64,000 nucleotides of DNA, taken from the NCBI GenBank assembly GCA_015501585.1, contig JADNRY010000166.1:79533-143532 (forward strand). The letters run 5' to 3'. Both the position numbers and the translations under genes were made by a program. This DNA is from Rhodocollybia butyracea. Lineage: Eukaryota; Basidiomycota; Agaricomycetes; Agaricales; Omphalotaceae. Every line of letters starts with the position of its first letter. Within the stretch, counting starts at the first letter, position 1. The notes below the pieces were generated by a model, which saw only the letters and a program-made list of their open reading frames with translations, searched no databases and was not told where the DNA came from. Positions 11,152 to 24,360 of the stretch are shown in pieces.

Positions 11152-13343
11152 TCAATCCGAGGAGTCTCTCTCTCCGTTCACCTGATACGCAAACACCGCT
11201 GAAACGGCAATACATACCCCAATCGACCATATGAATCCTCCTATCCAGATACCCCCGGCAGCATTTCTGAGATCAGAAGCATCCTTGAACACCGGTGTCC
11301 ATCCGTTCTCGTGGAACTGAAAGGCGTCTGTCTGGCACCAACATGTTTGGAATGTCCCAATGTCCTCCATGACACTGGACGCAATGAGCCACGCGGCATT
11401 AGCAACAGCGATACTCTTTCCCGTGAGCCGTGTGATAACCGCCAGTCCGCTCAGACTACGTGTGCTTCGTTTATCCTGAGCCTCCAGTCTTTGCATAATT
11501 TCATGAGAGACAATGTTGGAAAAGACTAATATGAGCCAGGAGAGAGTAGCCGCGACGCCATAGATAAGATAACTTCCTGACCGGCAGCCGAGTCCGATAG
11601 CTGGTGTCCTGTATGCTATGAATATCGCAGCTCCTGTGGTACCCCATTGGAGGAACAGGGCCACACATGCAGCTAGAAGCATATGGTGGATCATTCGGGA
11701 TGATGAGAGAGCTTGGATAACGGCATGAAAGCTTTGAGCTCTGGGTCTAAGCGACAGCGAGTAGTAGCATCCTGGGTTGTTGATGGCTGTATCGATGTTT
11801 GGAAGCTCGTGATTGCGCTTTCGAACCCTCTTCGTACATGGCCAACAAATGTAAACCAGGTGAAGATGCGGGCGTAGTTAAAGATCGGTCCCTCCCTCCT
11901 TTCGTCCCCCCGCACATCAAATCCCCACCAGGTGAGAGGAGATAACGAGCTGTTTAGATCATTCATTAGATCGTTCAAATTTGATGAAGAGGCGAGATTG
12001 GGTTCGCTAGCTAAAGTTCCCTGTTGAGCTGATACATCATCGGACTGCAAGTCTGAGCCTACCCCGCCCGTGTGGCTTGTGTTCAACGAGGGCCGCACCT
12101 GCAGTTGACTAGTGGGCGCATAGTGACGATGAACTGGTAAAAGAGGAACGGTCTCTCTGGATATATTGAGGAGTCTGGTCTGACGTCTCATCTCGATATT
12201 GGGCAAGTCGGCATTAGGGCAGAGGGCTGTCTGAGCTACATATTCGACTTCGCCATCGATTCCGCGCTCTGGAACAAATTTGTGGTCCGTTAGTGCCTTC
12301 TTAATGGTCCCAACCTTGCACTGCGATCCTACACGGACATAACTGAGAGACTCATCTAAGCCTGTGACTGTAGCTAAGTATGCGAAAGAAAACCTACCCG
12401 AAGACAACCGGAAACCTGGATTCGTGATGAGTTACACATGAATACAAAATGTGAGCAACAAAGCCTTACATCCAACTCCAGACAGTACTAGAAGCGAATT
12501 GAAGTCCGACATCAGGACTGCCAAGTGAATCATGGACAGCGGCTATAAATGAGATCAAGTAAGCTAAAAATGCCAGTAGAACTGTAACAAAGCAGTCGTC
12601 TCAGCATCGCAAACAGGGAGTCATCAAATCAATAACATCACCTGCCTTGTGCAAGGAATGACTGGGTGAAACCACGCCGTGTGTTGCGCAGGTCCTTCTC
12701 AGCAGTTAACCAAAATTTCTGTTGACAATTATCTTCATCCAAGATGATAAGACTGGCTAATTCTCCAGCCTTCTGGTTAGCACGCATAGGACATTGCTGG
12801 CTTTCCTGAAGAATGAACGCGGCTGCGTCCACCCTTTCGACCATATATCGGCAGCGTGCATTATTTTGAGCAATCTCTTTGATTTGTCGGAATGCAATGG
12901 ATATATACCGTCGATTGAAAGCTGTAAGCGCGATAGAGTAGGCAGCCAACGCTGGGCTTCCAATAGATAAACAAGCGCTCAACAGGTTCATGGATCCATT
13001 GGCTTCAAAGGGTAACTGGGCTATCAGGGCTAGCCACGGCAGCAGCCAAGTCGTCATAGTAATTGCAGAAGAAGTGAAATCTACGCTCTTTGCCACCTTA
13101 AATGAGACATCCCGTAAAAGCTGGATGTGTGCTTACCTGTGTGAGTGCGCCACTTCCACAACTTTGCTGACAAGCTCTAGTTGAGATACCCCAAACGTCT
13201 GCGGGAAGGCTGCCATTGGCCGAACATGTAGGAAAGATGGGCTCTCCAAGAATGTTGACGAGGCCGTCAGAGATGCAATTGAACTTGGAGGCACATGCCG
13301 TTTGCCAGTTGGGCACATTGACAGTGCTTAGGGAAGTACCCAT
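11152..13343 (-). CDS. Multi-pass membrane protein, fungal family of unknown function
   Basis: Product starts at 13343 with a Cys-rich outer segment (CASKFNC, SGCG-type spacing, RACQQSCGSG), then membrane helices (MTTWLLPWLALIAQLPF; LLSACLSIGSPALAAYSIAL), a soluble region, a further helix (VLLAFLAYLISFIAAVH), a long polar loop and at least four C-terminal helices (CVALFLQWGTTGAAIFIAY; SWLILVFSNIVSH; IWIGGFIWSIGVCIAVSAVF). It ends at 11152. The first intron (about 13135-13097) is clean GT-AG. The second appears to use a GC donor (AAG/GCAGGT) with its acceptor near 12590, because only that choice keeps the frame. Exon edges near 12440-12370 and near 11700 are unsure; at 11700 two frames overlap by 4 nt, so an intron or a frameshift lies there. 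I recognise the family as widespread in mushroom fungi but know of no function. A truncated paralogue lies at 15.4-16.6 kb on the same strand. Confidence 0.75.
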
Positions 13344-15418
13344 AAATTCACGGGTACGATGGAGCGGTCAATGTGAGGTGGAAAACATTCTTAGGTCTGG
13401 CCGTATTTATGGTTCAGAGGAAAGACGCCTGCGCTGCCGACAGACCCTTCAACTTCAACTTCACAGCGATTGCACTGCATCGCATTAACTTTTAACTTCG
13501 ATTTTGGAGAAGCGGTGCAAATACCGTGAACCAGTTCCTTGGTAAGTTGCACCTGTCCGATCTTTGACCTTGGTATCAGGAAAATAATGAATTACGAGAC
13601 GCAAAAACCCTATTCAAAGTCGTGCGCTTGGGCAATCAAATATTGCTTACTTACATCTTGCATTCTTATTTCAATCGGAAGGAAGGAGTGAATTATCACA
13701 TAAGTATGAACGTAGGCAAGGGACAATTCCCCCTGTCTTGTCATGCATAGCGGCCACACTGACTTCATGGGCCCTTCTTGTAAACAGCTATTGACCCAGC
13801 GCTACAGCTAGAGCCTAGTCATTGATATGAAGACAGAACTGATCATATTCAGTCACTTCACAGGTATAAGGCGTTGATGTGACAGTGGTCTCTGATTACC
13901 TAGTAGTGCTCTTTTGGACACCTACTACACATATACGTACAAGTTGACCAAGGGTATCTCTCATGCTCAACTATCTGACTGGAAAACTGACCAAACAGGA
14001 TATTGGAATATTATCAATTTCACGTAGACTAGAAGCTTGAAAGACTCCAAGCGAATATCCTACCTCTCAACCGTTCCCTCGCAACTATTCGGAAGATTTA
14101 CGCCTCTTGGCCTGCGGAAGGATCCAAGTTGCCTAAACAAGCTAAAGCCAGGACATCAGGACTTCAGTTGAAGTGCCAAGCAATCGAAACCTTGTCCAAA
14201 GTATGTACTGTAGATCGTAGGCTTGGTGAGTGACTGTGGAAAGAAAGTGGTGATATATAAGTACGAAACAGCGGTCGAGTGTATCAGAGACATCTTTGAT
14301 GCGCTTCAGAACTTCAGTTAATAACTAAGTACATACCGACCTCTTCATAGATAAATCTCTTTTGACTGCTTGGTCTCGCGCAGTGGTACATCAGTATCAA
14401 TTTCGTTGCTGGTAGTCACATATGATTCGTCCTACCACTTCTGGAAGCTGGTTAGAGAGTAGAGATTCTTATCATGATGAGATGTTTTGATCGTCCGCAA
14501 AGAGGTCAGCACTGTCATACCTGGGGGCAAGCAGCCGGAAGCGGACAAGGGGCGGCTGCACAAGCTGACTTGTACGCCCACCCCTCTACTCTAGAGGAAG
14601 TGTTAACCAAACCTGAGGCCTGACTAAAGTAGGCTGCGAAATTACTAGTTTCGAAGATGGCCCGATATGTCCTTTTGGTCAGAATCTCGCAGTTCTGGTT
14701 GGTGATCTGCCATTGAAAGAATATCTTTTAGCGGGCTGGTGAAAGGTTGTATTTCGTGCAAATTTCGTGGTATACTTTGGTCAGGCTGAAGTGGAAATTA
14801 TGCGGTGTGAGGAGGGATCCAAGATCGAAAACCTTGAAGGAACAATGAGCGGGACTCAAAATTTCTGGGACGAAGTAAAGCCAGCTCCATACACGGTGAT
14901 GAGATGAAATTGAAAATGGACAGCCAGACAATTAGGAATTAGTTCCCTCTAAGTACTTAGTGATGTCCTGTTTGAGTCGCCGAAGTACTCAAAGCAGTCA
15001 TAAAGTGCCACTCAACATATATACGCTAGAGGTTAACTCCAACTCTGGCCCTAGGTGCTGGACTTTCCAGAGAGGAATCGGGAGTTATGGAAAACTTCAG
15101 TGACCATTACGCGAGCTGCGGAACACAGGCTACCTGAGAAAGAGTACCGCAAAAGCTAAGAATTTGGCCTACTCTAAAGAGCGATAAGAATGTCGGAGGA
15201 TAAAACCAGGACGAGGAAACGATTAACCACTTGTGCAATTCCCATGTGTACCGTTATTTACTTTGCTTTGCTTCGTGTTGCATTGAGTTTGGAAACTGGC
15301 AAAGCTCTGTAGATGTATGCACCAATATAATACTGAAGACTTAAAGAGTAAAGTCATAAGCTGAAATATCAAGTACGACAAGAGATCAGAAGCGAGTTTC
15401 ACAAGTACAAGTTGAAAT
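13344..15418. other. Intergenic, nothing recognised
   Basis: Separates the membrane protein gene from its decayed paralogue. Only short frames without motifs are present, and no RNA gene or repeat was recognised. Confidence 0.5.
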
Positions 15419-16650
15419 TCAATCCAAGGAGATTTGTTCCCCATTCACCCGATATGCAAAAATCGCTGCAACGACAATGCATACCGTGATTGACCAAAGG
15501 AACCCTCCTATCCAGGTCCCCTCGGCAACATTTCCAAGATCGGATACATCCTTGAATACCGATGTCCATCCATTCTCATGAAATTGAAAGGCGTCTGTGG
15601 CACACCGGCAACAGGTCTGCAACGTTCCGATATCCTCCATTACACTGCACGCAATGAGCCATGCTGCATTGACAATGGCAGGAGCCTTTCCCTTGAGCCG
15701 CGTGATAACTGCCAGTCCGCTCAGACTGCGAGTGCTTCGTTTATCCTGAACTTCTAGTCTTTGCATGATTTCATGCGAGACAAGGTTGGAAAAGACTAAC
15801 ACGAGCCAGGAGACAGTAGCAACAATACCATAAATAAGATGACTTCCTGAACTGCAGCCAAGTTCAACGGCTGGTGTCCTGTATGCCACGAAAATGATAG
15901 CCCCGGTGGTGCCCCATTGGAGGAACAGGGCAACGAAGGCAGCTTGAAAGTTGCAGCATGTGATTAATCAAGCGGGGATGCTAATGGAGTGTAGATAATA
16001 GTATGAAAGCCTTCAGTTCTGGTTCCAAACGACATCGGACGGTAGCATCCTGGATTGCTAGTGAATTAGCCATAGTTTGAAAGCTAGTGATCGCATTCTT
16101 GAACCCTACTTGTACATGCCCGGCGAATGTAAATCAAGTAAAGATCCGTTATCGAAGATCGGTCCCTCTGTACTTTCGTCACCTCGAATATCAAATCCCC
16201 ACCCAGTGAGAGGAGACAAATAGCTATCTAAATAGTTTGTCGAAGCTACGTGATGGCTCGAAGTGGGTGAGGACACTTGTGAATCTGGGCCTACAGCGCC
16301 CCTGTGGCTCGTTTCCGAAGTTGGTACCTGTAGCCGACCGGTTGGTGCATAAAGAAAATGGGTCGGGAGCTGTCTCTTTGGATGCATCAAGTCTGACTCT
16401 ACTTCCTGCATCAGACAAGAAAAACAAGTCCGAGTCGGGTATAGACCTGTCTGAGCCACATATCCAACGTTTCATTAAACCTCAAGCTCTGGAACGAATT
16501 TGTGGTCCGTCAGAGCCTTCTTTATGGTCCCGACCTTGCATTGACATCCTACAGGAACATACCTTGAGGGCATAAGTCTATATACAGAACTGTACGAAGG
16601 GAAGCCTACCCAAAGACGATTGGGAACTGGCAACGGATATCAATGAAAGC
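15419..16650 (-). pseudogene. Truncated, disabled paralogue of the 11-13 kb membrane protein
   Basis: The C-terminal half aligns closely with the gene at 11.2-13.3 kb. Shared segments include QCKVGTIKKALTDHKFVPE (about 16550-16490), SLSPLTGWGFDIRGDE (about 16215-16170), RCRLEPELKAF (about 16030) and the last helices from ALFLQWGTTGA to the stop at 15419. The N-terminal Cys-rich exon and first helices are missing. Within the conserved loop the frame shifts after GPIFDN, and a TGA at 16136-16134 replaces the Trp of the intact copy (FTWFTF becomes FT-stop-FTF). Same strand, about 2 kb upstream of the intact copy in transcription sense, so probably an old tandem duplication. Confidence 0.8.
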
Positions 16651-17284
16651 TAGGTTGGAGGTGCAGCACGAGGAGGACCCCGTTTCCTGTAGCATTCATT
16701 CACGTCGATATTATTTCTAATCGATGGAAAGCGCTCAAAGATCCCCTGCAAGATCTCCCGAAGTTTGGCGATCCATTGAGGTTGCTAGCTGTTCAACGTC
16801 AGTAACTCACTTATTTCACTTCCATATATCCAGCGTTTCCGCACTCCCGGGAGCCTTGAGTTCGATCTCAAGCACCATTGTCATGCCCTCACGAAAGACT
16901 CTCCCAGTGGCGGAATAACCCTTATGGCTCATTACGTGGCACAGAGCAAGCACCGTAGGGAGTTCACTTCTTGTCATGTCTAGCCCGACTCCAGACCATA
17001 CAAGCGCTGACATCTCCGTTCATGGACCTAAGTTTCCTTCAAAAGACAAAGTCAGGACAGTGCACGTGGAGTTGTAAGGAAGGAAGTGGAGTACTCGGCA
17101 GGGTACAAGATCTGAACACCCGTTCGGCCGAAACTACAAGACGGAAGTGAACTGAACGCGGTTGTTGGTTATTGTTGGCTACAGATAGACACACTGATAG
17201 CAAAGTTGTTCTAAAAATCATTCCAAAAGATAGAGCCCCTGGCCCTGGCCTCTATTCACCCGTGACCAGAAGAAAACTCGCCGA

Positions 17285-18945
17285 GCTGAGACAACAGTCC
17301 TTCGGGTCGAATTCAAGGTCCCTCGTCCCCTCCTAGTCTCCTCCTAGTACATGTAAAAGCTAAAGTCAGAGTGTACTCTAGTTGAGATGCGCAGCAATTG
17401 AAACCTCCCGTACCGATTGGGCTTTCGTTGATATTTCAGCGGTGGCGGTCCGAAACCTATCTAGATTCTTCGGTCGTTGGTGATAGGTTAATGAGTTTTC
17501 GTGTAATCATTCTAACGTTCAAATCAGTAAGTGATTTTACCATATTTTCGAACCTGTGTTCAACTTTAAAACACAAAGGTTAGAGTGTGGACAGATTCGG
17601 TGAAAAAATCTGGTTCATCCACTGCCCACTAGGAGAATCCAACGGTGCTTCCTTCGGCTCAACATTCAACTTCGTTTGCCCTAGGAGGCAAAGCTTCTGT
17701 GAAACCCGGAGCCAAGATTGTAGAGTGCTCGAGTAGGAAAAACGAGCAGCCGAACGTTATGAATCCAGCATTGTGTATTCGGATTTGTGGTTCAGAACCT
17801 ATGCGTCGGTCAAACTGTCGATACTTCAGACCACGAAGGTTAGTGTTCCTGACAAACTTGGAGCGAATACCGGGTTCATTTGTGACTGGAAGAGTCATAG
17901 CTATTCTTCCGGCCGCTGAGTTGAAGGAACAATGCATCGGGTCTCCAAATTCAAGGCCCGTCGTTTGTCCCTGATACGCACGTTTTCTATAGAAACTGAA
18001 GTCAGCATCGCAGAGTGGTCGAGTTGAACCGTAAAAGAAGCCGAACCTAATGAGCAATCCACTCGTTCCAGCACTTTAATCTAGTTTTAGATTCAAGATC
18101 TGCCCGTCATTCCAATTACAGACAAGAGTAAAAATTCTTTAACGCTTTAGTACACAAGGGCCAGAGCTCTGAGCAGATTCGGAGCGAATATCTCATCCAT
18201 GATAAGACGATATTCAATTCCTGTAACCAAGGTATCGCGAAGTGAGTCTGAAATTATTCGGAATCAGTGAAAGCCTTTTAATGTTAGAATCTCTAGAGTG
18301 TACTGGGACATCGGAAATTCATGGATACAGTCTTCGAAACTTCGGGACAGAGACTAGAGCTCTTGACAGAATTGGGGCGAAAATCTCACTCGTCCACTGT
18401 TCCCTTCCGGTGGGAGAATTGCTGCGTTGGGAAAACGGCGCTTCGTAATTAAAGCCCTTCTTTTGCTCCTGATACGCAAGTAGCCTGGCTAACCGTCTTA
18501 TAGTTAGCGAAGAAAAGTCGTTCGCTGATACGCAAGTTGCTGTAAAACCGATGTCAGGACCATACGTGACATTGTTTGCGATTCAAGGCTTGTCCAGATT
18601 CTGCGGTTTCGAGTTATAGAGAAAGACCGACGATAGGTGTCAATCCTTCGACACAAAGACTAGGTTCTTAACAGACTTGAGGTAAATATACTGTTCACCC
18701 ACTGTTGACTTGTGTTGAGAACCTTCGGCGAGCTGATATCGTGGGCTTCGGGTCAAACTCGAGTTCGTCGCTTCTAGTACACAAAGGCCAAAGTCAGGAC
18801 CGTAGATGCTCGCGTTGAGATGCTAAGCAACCGAAAACGCGTGTACAGATTGAACTTCCGCTGATATTCCAGTATCAGATGTCTGGGGTGGCGATCTGGG
18901 TCCTGTCTATATCCTGCGTCTGTTGGTGATATTAGAGGCTCGGGA
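17285..18945. repeat. Degenerate dispersed repeat unit, about 210 bp, at least two copies
   Basis: Positions about 17285-17500 and about 18725-18945 are diverged copies of one another; they share cttcgggtc, gttgagatgc, gatattyca and cggtcgttggtgat-like blocks in the same order. Between them lie further weakly related blocks built on ctctgagcagattcgg / cttgacagaattgg / cttaacagacttgag (about 17590, 18170, 18365, 18670) and gatacgcaagt (18470, 18530). No coding frame runs through. It looks like an old, diverged tandem or transposon-derived repeat. Confidence 0.6.
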
Positions 18946-21167
18946 GGGAGACACAGCGTCAATTCTTCGATGTTTCGACCAGATATGTATTGATACATGC
19001 ACCACTACACGAGCTATGTCAGCTAGTCGAACGTTGGAAGAAAAAAAGCCACACACCTAAATATACGATACAACATACAGTGCCTTTCACTTCTACAAAC
19101 ATTAACATTTTCTTTTTACTACTTGCTTTTCCTACAGTCACGCGGCAGTCGTATTTTCATGTTTAGGTTGGTTGTAGTTATAGTTGATTTAGTGGCGGCA
19201 TTTCGTGATCGTCTGTTCTGGATTGTAACTTCGGGTTCCACTATACGCACTTTTTTCTTGAGTGGTAAAGCCTAAGATCAATTCAGCAGTGATTCAGCTA
19301 CAATTTCCAAAAAGAAATAAGAGCGCCAGACGCACTGTGCATTTCAGCTTGGCTAGATTTTCCTTTTTCATTTGCGCGATGGGTGACGACGGAGGGATAA
19401 TTGCACCCCAAACTGTTCTCGTATCTGGGTTCCAAAAGAGTCAAGCCCGTCCAGCAGATGAAGTGGCGAATATACTGACATTTGTCGGGATCCCTAGCTG
19501 GAATAACGATTTCTATCTGTAAAGATCATATCAAGAGATTAACTGGATTATACTAGCTGAACCAGGGCGTAACGTACCTTGGTTCGGGCCATAATGCTAG
19601 TTTCGAAACCTCTAGGTCATGGATTGAGCCCGTCGAGTTGTTATATACTGTTGGGAAAAGACCACCGACCAAGATATTTTAGCCGGAAAAGGATTTGGCC
19701 GCTATTTGACAAAAAACAAATGTTAATAATTCAGACTATTGTTCGCATGCAACAACTGGTACTTACAAGTCACCCTTTCTTTACAAATGCAACGCTGTGG
19801 CCAATTGACCACAAAAAGGCACAAAAGCTCAAACAACGCCCAACTCTTCTAACAAATTTGTGAAAATTGAGTTCGGCTCAAACACAATAAGCTTTTGGGC
19901 GCACCAAGTCCTTATTTTGTATTTGGAATATTATGTCCAATTGCGAAAAGCCATTCAAACTCATCGTTGAAACGTTGAACGTTGAGTACATCGAAGATAC
20001 GCGCTAAGCGCTCAGATTCTTAGCGGTCCGTGCGACCAAGATCAGGTGGGCGCTCCGTGACATCGATTCTTCTCTACCCCTTCGTTTCTCAGTGAAGATT
20101 CTCCCAGTGGCGGATGACATCGATGATCACTGGACGAGCAAGATATTCAGTCTCACTATGTCGAAAACTCTAGCTTTTTGTCGAAGAATACACGCTCTTC
20201 CCGCCAATCTGCTAACAAACGCTAGATCAGCGAAGCACTCTCTACTATGACTACTATGACCCGACTGCTTAGTAACTACTCAACCCAACGACTCTACGGT
20301 CCTGAATTCGGTATTAATAAGCCTGATCGAATATTTGCAACCTAGGATAGATATCTGTACTTGGTTACACTAATCCAAGCAAATAACTAAATCAGCGAAA
20401 TATTCTTTCAAAAGACAAGTCGCGCTTTCCGACCTTCTACGATACCTCAGAGTTCTTCAGAACATCATTCTTTACGGTGAAGAGGCTATATCCTCACAAA
20501 GTCAGGAGAGTGGGGACCGAATAAAATGGTAAGGCTAGTGCTATACATCCCAATCACGCTCAAGGCTAACGCATTAATGTCCACCATGGACGATGTATGT
20601 TGTAATAGGGGGTGGATTCCTTTCATCGCCAGACTCCGTACGAGACGCATGCATCTAGCAGTCAGCTGGGACAGCTCCACTCGACTCTCTTTCAGTTCTG
20701 CATTCTGATCATTTGGAGCCGGTGCTAGCATATATTCATTACGATTCACGAGTTGTTTCTTCTCTCCTATCGGATCCATCCCTGCCGAATCTTATCCCTC
20801 TTGGCACTAAGTACTAGAGGACGGTACCGTTGCGGCACCGTCAAGAAATGGTTCAAGTTTCTTCTTTTATCATGTGTTTCTGATACAGCTTGTTGAAATA
20901 CTCGATGAGCTATTTCAATCTCATCTCATGACAGGGCAAGGCAGAAATTTCGGGGCATATCGACGAGCCGAGCTCAGCCTTTCCCATATGTGGCGGCGGC
21001 TTGGGTGTGAAGAGGATAAACCACGAAGTAATCATAAGAACTCCGAACGCTTTCAGCTCGAACACGGAACTTCCAAGTGATGCAGAAATGTTGAACATAT
21101 ACATTTGCGAGTTGAACAGATGTTCAAGAAAGGTCAGTGACGGTACGGCCCGATTTCGATCTCCTCG

Positions 21168-21175
21168 TATTTAAG
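21168..21175 (+). promoter_or_regulatory. TATA-like element of the GH127-like gene
   Basis: TATTTAAG ends 32 bp before the ATG at 21208. Motif and position are suggestive only. Confidence 0.35.
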
Positions 21176-21207
21176 TCGAAACCCCAACCAGATCTTTCTG
21201 TGACGAC

Positions 21208-24200
21208 ATGGCTCGTAGCTCTGCTTTCCTACTTTTCGTTGGTAGCATTTTCTCCGGAGTGCTTGGTCAAACTGGTCGTAAGCCCATTCTTTTCTGACCC
21301 TCCTTTTAAGCTGAAAGAGTTGGTACTAGTTGCGCCGAAGCAGTTTTTGTCACTTCCGTTAGGGAGTATCCGGCCAACTGGATGGCTGTACGATCAAGTA
21401 GGTGGATACTCTTCACTATGTGAATCAGCTAACGTTACCTCTTTGAAAGCTTATGGTTCAGACCAACGGCCTTGCTGGCCACGAACATGAGTTCTACCAT
21501 TACGTGTCTCAAACAGACTGGACGGGCGGGAACTCGTATTACTCTAGTCTAGAGGAAGGTAAGTACTATTTGCACTCCTTCGTAACCCGAATTTCAATCT
21601 TTCACAGCTGGTAGCTACTGGTCAGAAATATCCTTTGATTTCTCCCGTCCTCCTCCTCATTGCGATTACTCCGCAGGTTCAACGCGATGGTTCCCAATGG
21701 CATCTTAGCAAATAACACTGCTATCATCCAAAAGACGCAAGAATTCCTCGACTACGTCCTTTCTCATCAAGACTCTACGGGTTGGATGGGTCCTGAAGTC
21801 AACACCACAAAACCAAGATATTTGTGGGGAAGGTATTGCATTCCATAACGTCCTTTGAGACTTATACCTGAGAGAAAGTACAGATATCCGTTTATGTTTG
21901 GCGCGATTCAGATGGTCGAATACAATCCAGATCTCACCGATCAAGTTGTCACCGCATTGCACAAATTTGTAGCTGTAGCCAACACGATGCTCCACAATGG
22001 CGAAGGAGTTGAAGCATGGACTCAAACGCGTTGGGAGGACTTTGTTATGACCTTGCAATGGTGAGCTTCGTAATCAGTAGAACTATTGAATCTCAGATCT
22101 CATGTTTTATAGGCTGTATGATTTCCATCCGAATGGAAACGAAGCTCTTTTGCTCGATACGATGCTGCAACTAAAGTACACAGGTGTACCCTGGGAGAAA
22201 GTGTTTGAATCTCAGGTAAGCTCTTCACTGCAAACATATTTTTTTACTACTGAACGCGTTCATAAAGTATTTCCCCACCACGGCCAGTAAGTGCTCTAAA
22301 TAAGTAACTAGATGACGTAGTTCACTGAACATTTAACACTACAGCCGACCACCTCCAGAATCCCTTGGGATTTGTTCTTTCGGCAAGTCACCCGTAGTTT
22401 TTTTTAAAAAAGTCGGCACCTGATTAAACCATCCGTTAATAGTGGCATGGAGTCAATATGGCGGAAGGCTTGAAAGCACTGCCTGCCACTTATCGTTTCA
22501 CGCACAATCAATCTGGTTAGGCGGTTAAGCTCTGATGTATCTTAAAATTTAACACTTTCGCCCAGATTTGGACAGGGCCAGCGAAGGATGGGACTTGCTC
22601 TTCCAATACCATGGAAGGCCTTCTGGTATCTATGCTGCTGATGAATATCTCGCTGGATTGGAAGCTGTTAGAGGGTGAGATTCCTTGATCATGTTTCCAT
22701 GACGAAAGCTTGACTGACGGCTTTCTCGTGCAGAACTGAGCTGTGTTTAGTCGTTGTGAGTATTTTAGCATCGGCCACATATCGCACACTAAACACTTGT
22801 ACACATTCTACTTAGGAAACCATGTTCTCGTGAGTCAATCGGCTCCGTCAGAGATGAACAAAAAGTTTACTCGGCTTTGCAGGGGATCATATCTCTATCA
22901 AGTAAGCGGAGATCCAAAGTACGTGGACCGGGTCAGTACTCAATAAACTTTATATATATTGTACAATGTTATTAACGGAACGAATAGGTTGAACGGATCG
23001 CGTACAATGCGCTTCCAGCAACATTGACTGGAGGTACATCACCTTTGGTGTCATAATATTTTGGATTTACGAGTTCTAGACTTCTGGTCTCGCCAGTATC
23101 TTCAACAGCAGAATCAAATCGGGGCCCAGAACATGACCCCGTAAGGGTATCTTCTTTCCTCGATCGAATCAAAATTTCTGAATGGTGTTATCTGGCAGGA
23201 ATCCTTTCGTTAATGACGGGTTCGTCTATAAACCTATGAAATTTTTACCCTGTTTAAATAGTCGTTAGGCCGTACTCTAACGTCTTTGGACTTGAGCCCA
23301 ACTACCCGTAAGTAAGAAAATGTTGAGGTAGAAGATTCGCTGACACCGTTCTCCAGGTGCTGTACCGTTAATCATCCGCAGGGCTGGCCAAAGTTTATTA
23401 CCAATGCCTTTGTGACATCAGCAGACCAAGCATCTATTGTTCAAGTCTATCTCGGTCCTTTCAAGACCAGTACAACGCTGGCTGGAGGTTTGCCTTTGAT
23501 CTACTCGACTATTCTGGATGTGCTTCTGAATTCTCTGTAGGGAATCCCGTCACTGTGACTGTAAACACTATATACCCTTTCAGCGACTCGTTAAACACCA
23601 CTATCACCGCTACGAAAAGCGTTCACATACTACGTGCGAATCCCCAGCTGGGTCGTAAATGGCACGATATCGATAAACAGTGGTTCTCCGACTCCGGTTT
23701 CCCCAACAAATGGCCTCCAAGCAGTTCAAGCGAAAGCAGGAACCACGGTATTTACGCTGAATCTACCAGCTGAAATTACTACAGGTATTCTTCTTTCAAA
23801 CATGTTGTTCGACTACGATTGACCGTTTTTCTGGGTAGAGAGTCGCCCCCATGGTTCGATCGCAGTACACAGAGGTCCTTTGCATTACGCTTTCGACAGT
23901 ACGTTTTCTCCATCATCTCATTACCCCGAATCAATCTGAAAATATAATAACCTAGTCCCTCGGAGTTCTAAAGTCTTGACGCAGAATGCACAACAACCTC
24001 TGGCAAAGGACCTCGAATTCGACGCCACCGCTGCGTGGCAATACGCTATTGACCCAACTACGCTGAAGTTTGTCAACAAACCTCCTGCCTCGGGAACCCT
24101 CCCCTCGCCAGTGTTCGATTCTGGATTACCCCCGCTGTCAATGACGGTCACCGCGTGTCCCATTACCTGGCCCGAAGCTGGTAAAACCTTTGCCGCGTCT

Positions 24201-24360
24201 CCGCCGACGAAGCCTGCGTGCACTGGAGCACACACGACCATCACTTTAACTCCCTATGGGGTGCGTTAACCTCTTCTCTTGTTCTAGCCTTGCCCATCTG
24301 ATCACCTCATTTTAGGCAACCAAATTGCGTATTGGCGAGTTCCCAGTGTTTACAGCGTAA
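21208..24360 (+). pseudogene. GH127-like (DUF1680) glycosidase, probable frameshift
   Basis: Begins with a signal peptide (MARSSAFLLFVGSIFSGVLG) and follows the fungal DUF1680/beta-L-arabinofuranosidase-like family from end to end. Landmarks are [111 protein letters not shown] and the C terminus LRIGEFPVFTA. The GTELC and PCC cysteines and glutamate fit the metal-thiolate site described for GH127. About 22 short introns are needed, nearly all clean GT-AG. Two faults were seen. An AAAA run at 23615-23618 puts the downstream YYVRIPSWVVNG segment one base out of frame; three As would restore it. The exon before WHGVN (about 22385) cannot be joined in phase at its best donor. Likely role is secreted hydrolysis of arabinose-containing polymers. 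Pseudogene or sequence error; the family call is strong. Confidence 0.85.

Larger units (their letters stand above)
16651..21207. other. Gene-poor repeat-containing region
   Basis: Apart from the 17.3-18.9 kb repeats, the stretch holds short shared words such as ctcccagtggcgga (16897-16910 and about 20101-20114), and a block at about 19996-20070 related to 25060-25122. No gene was recognised. Confidence 0.5.
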
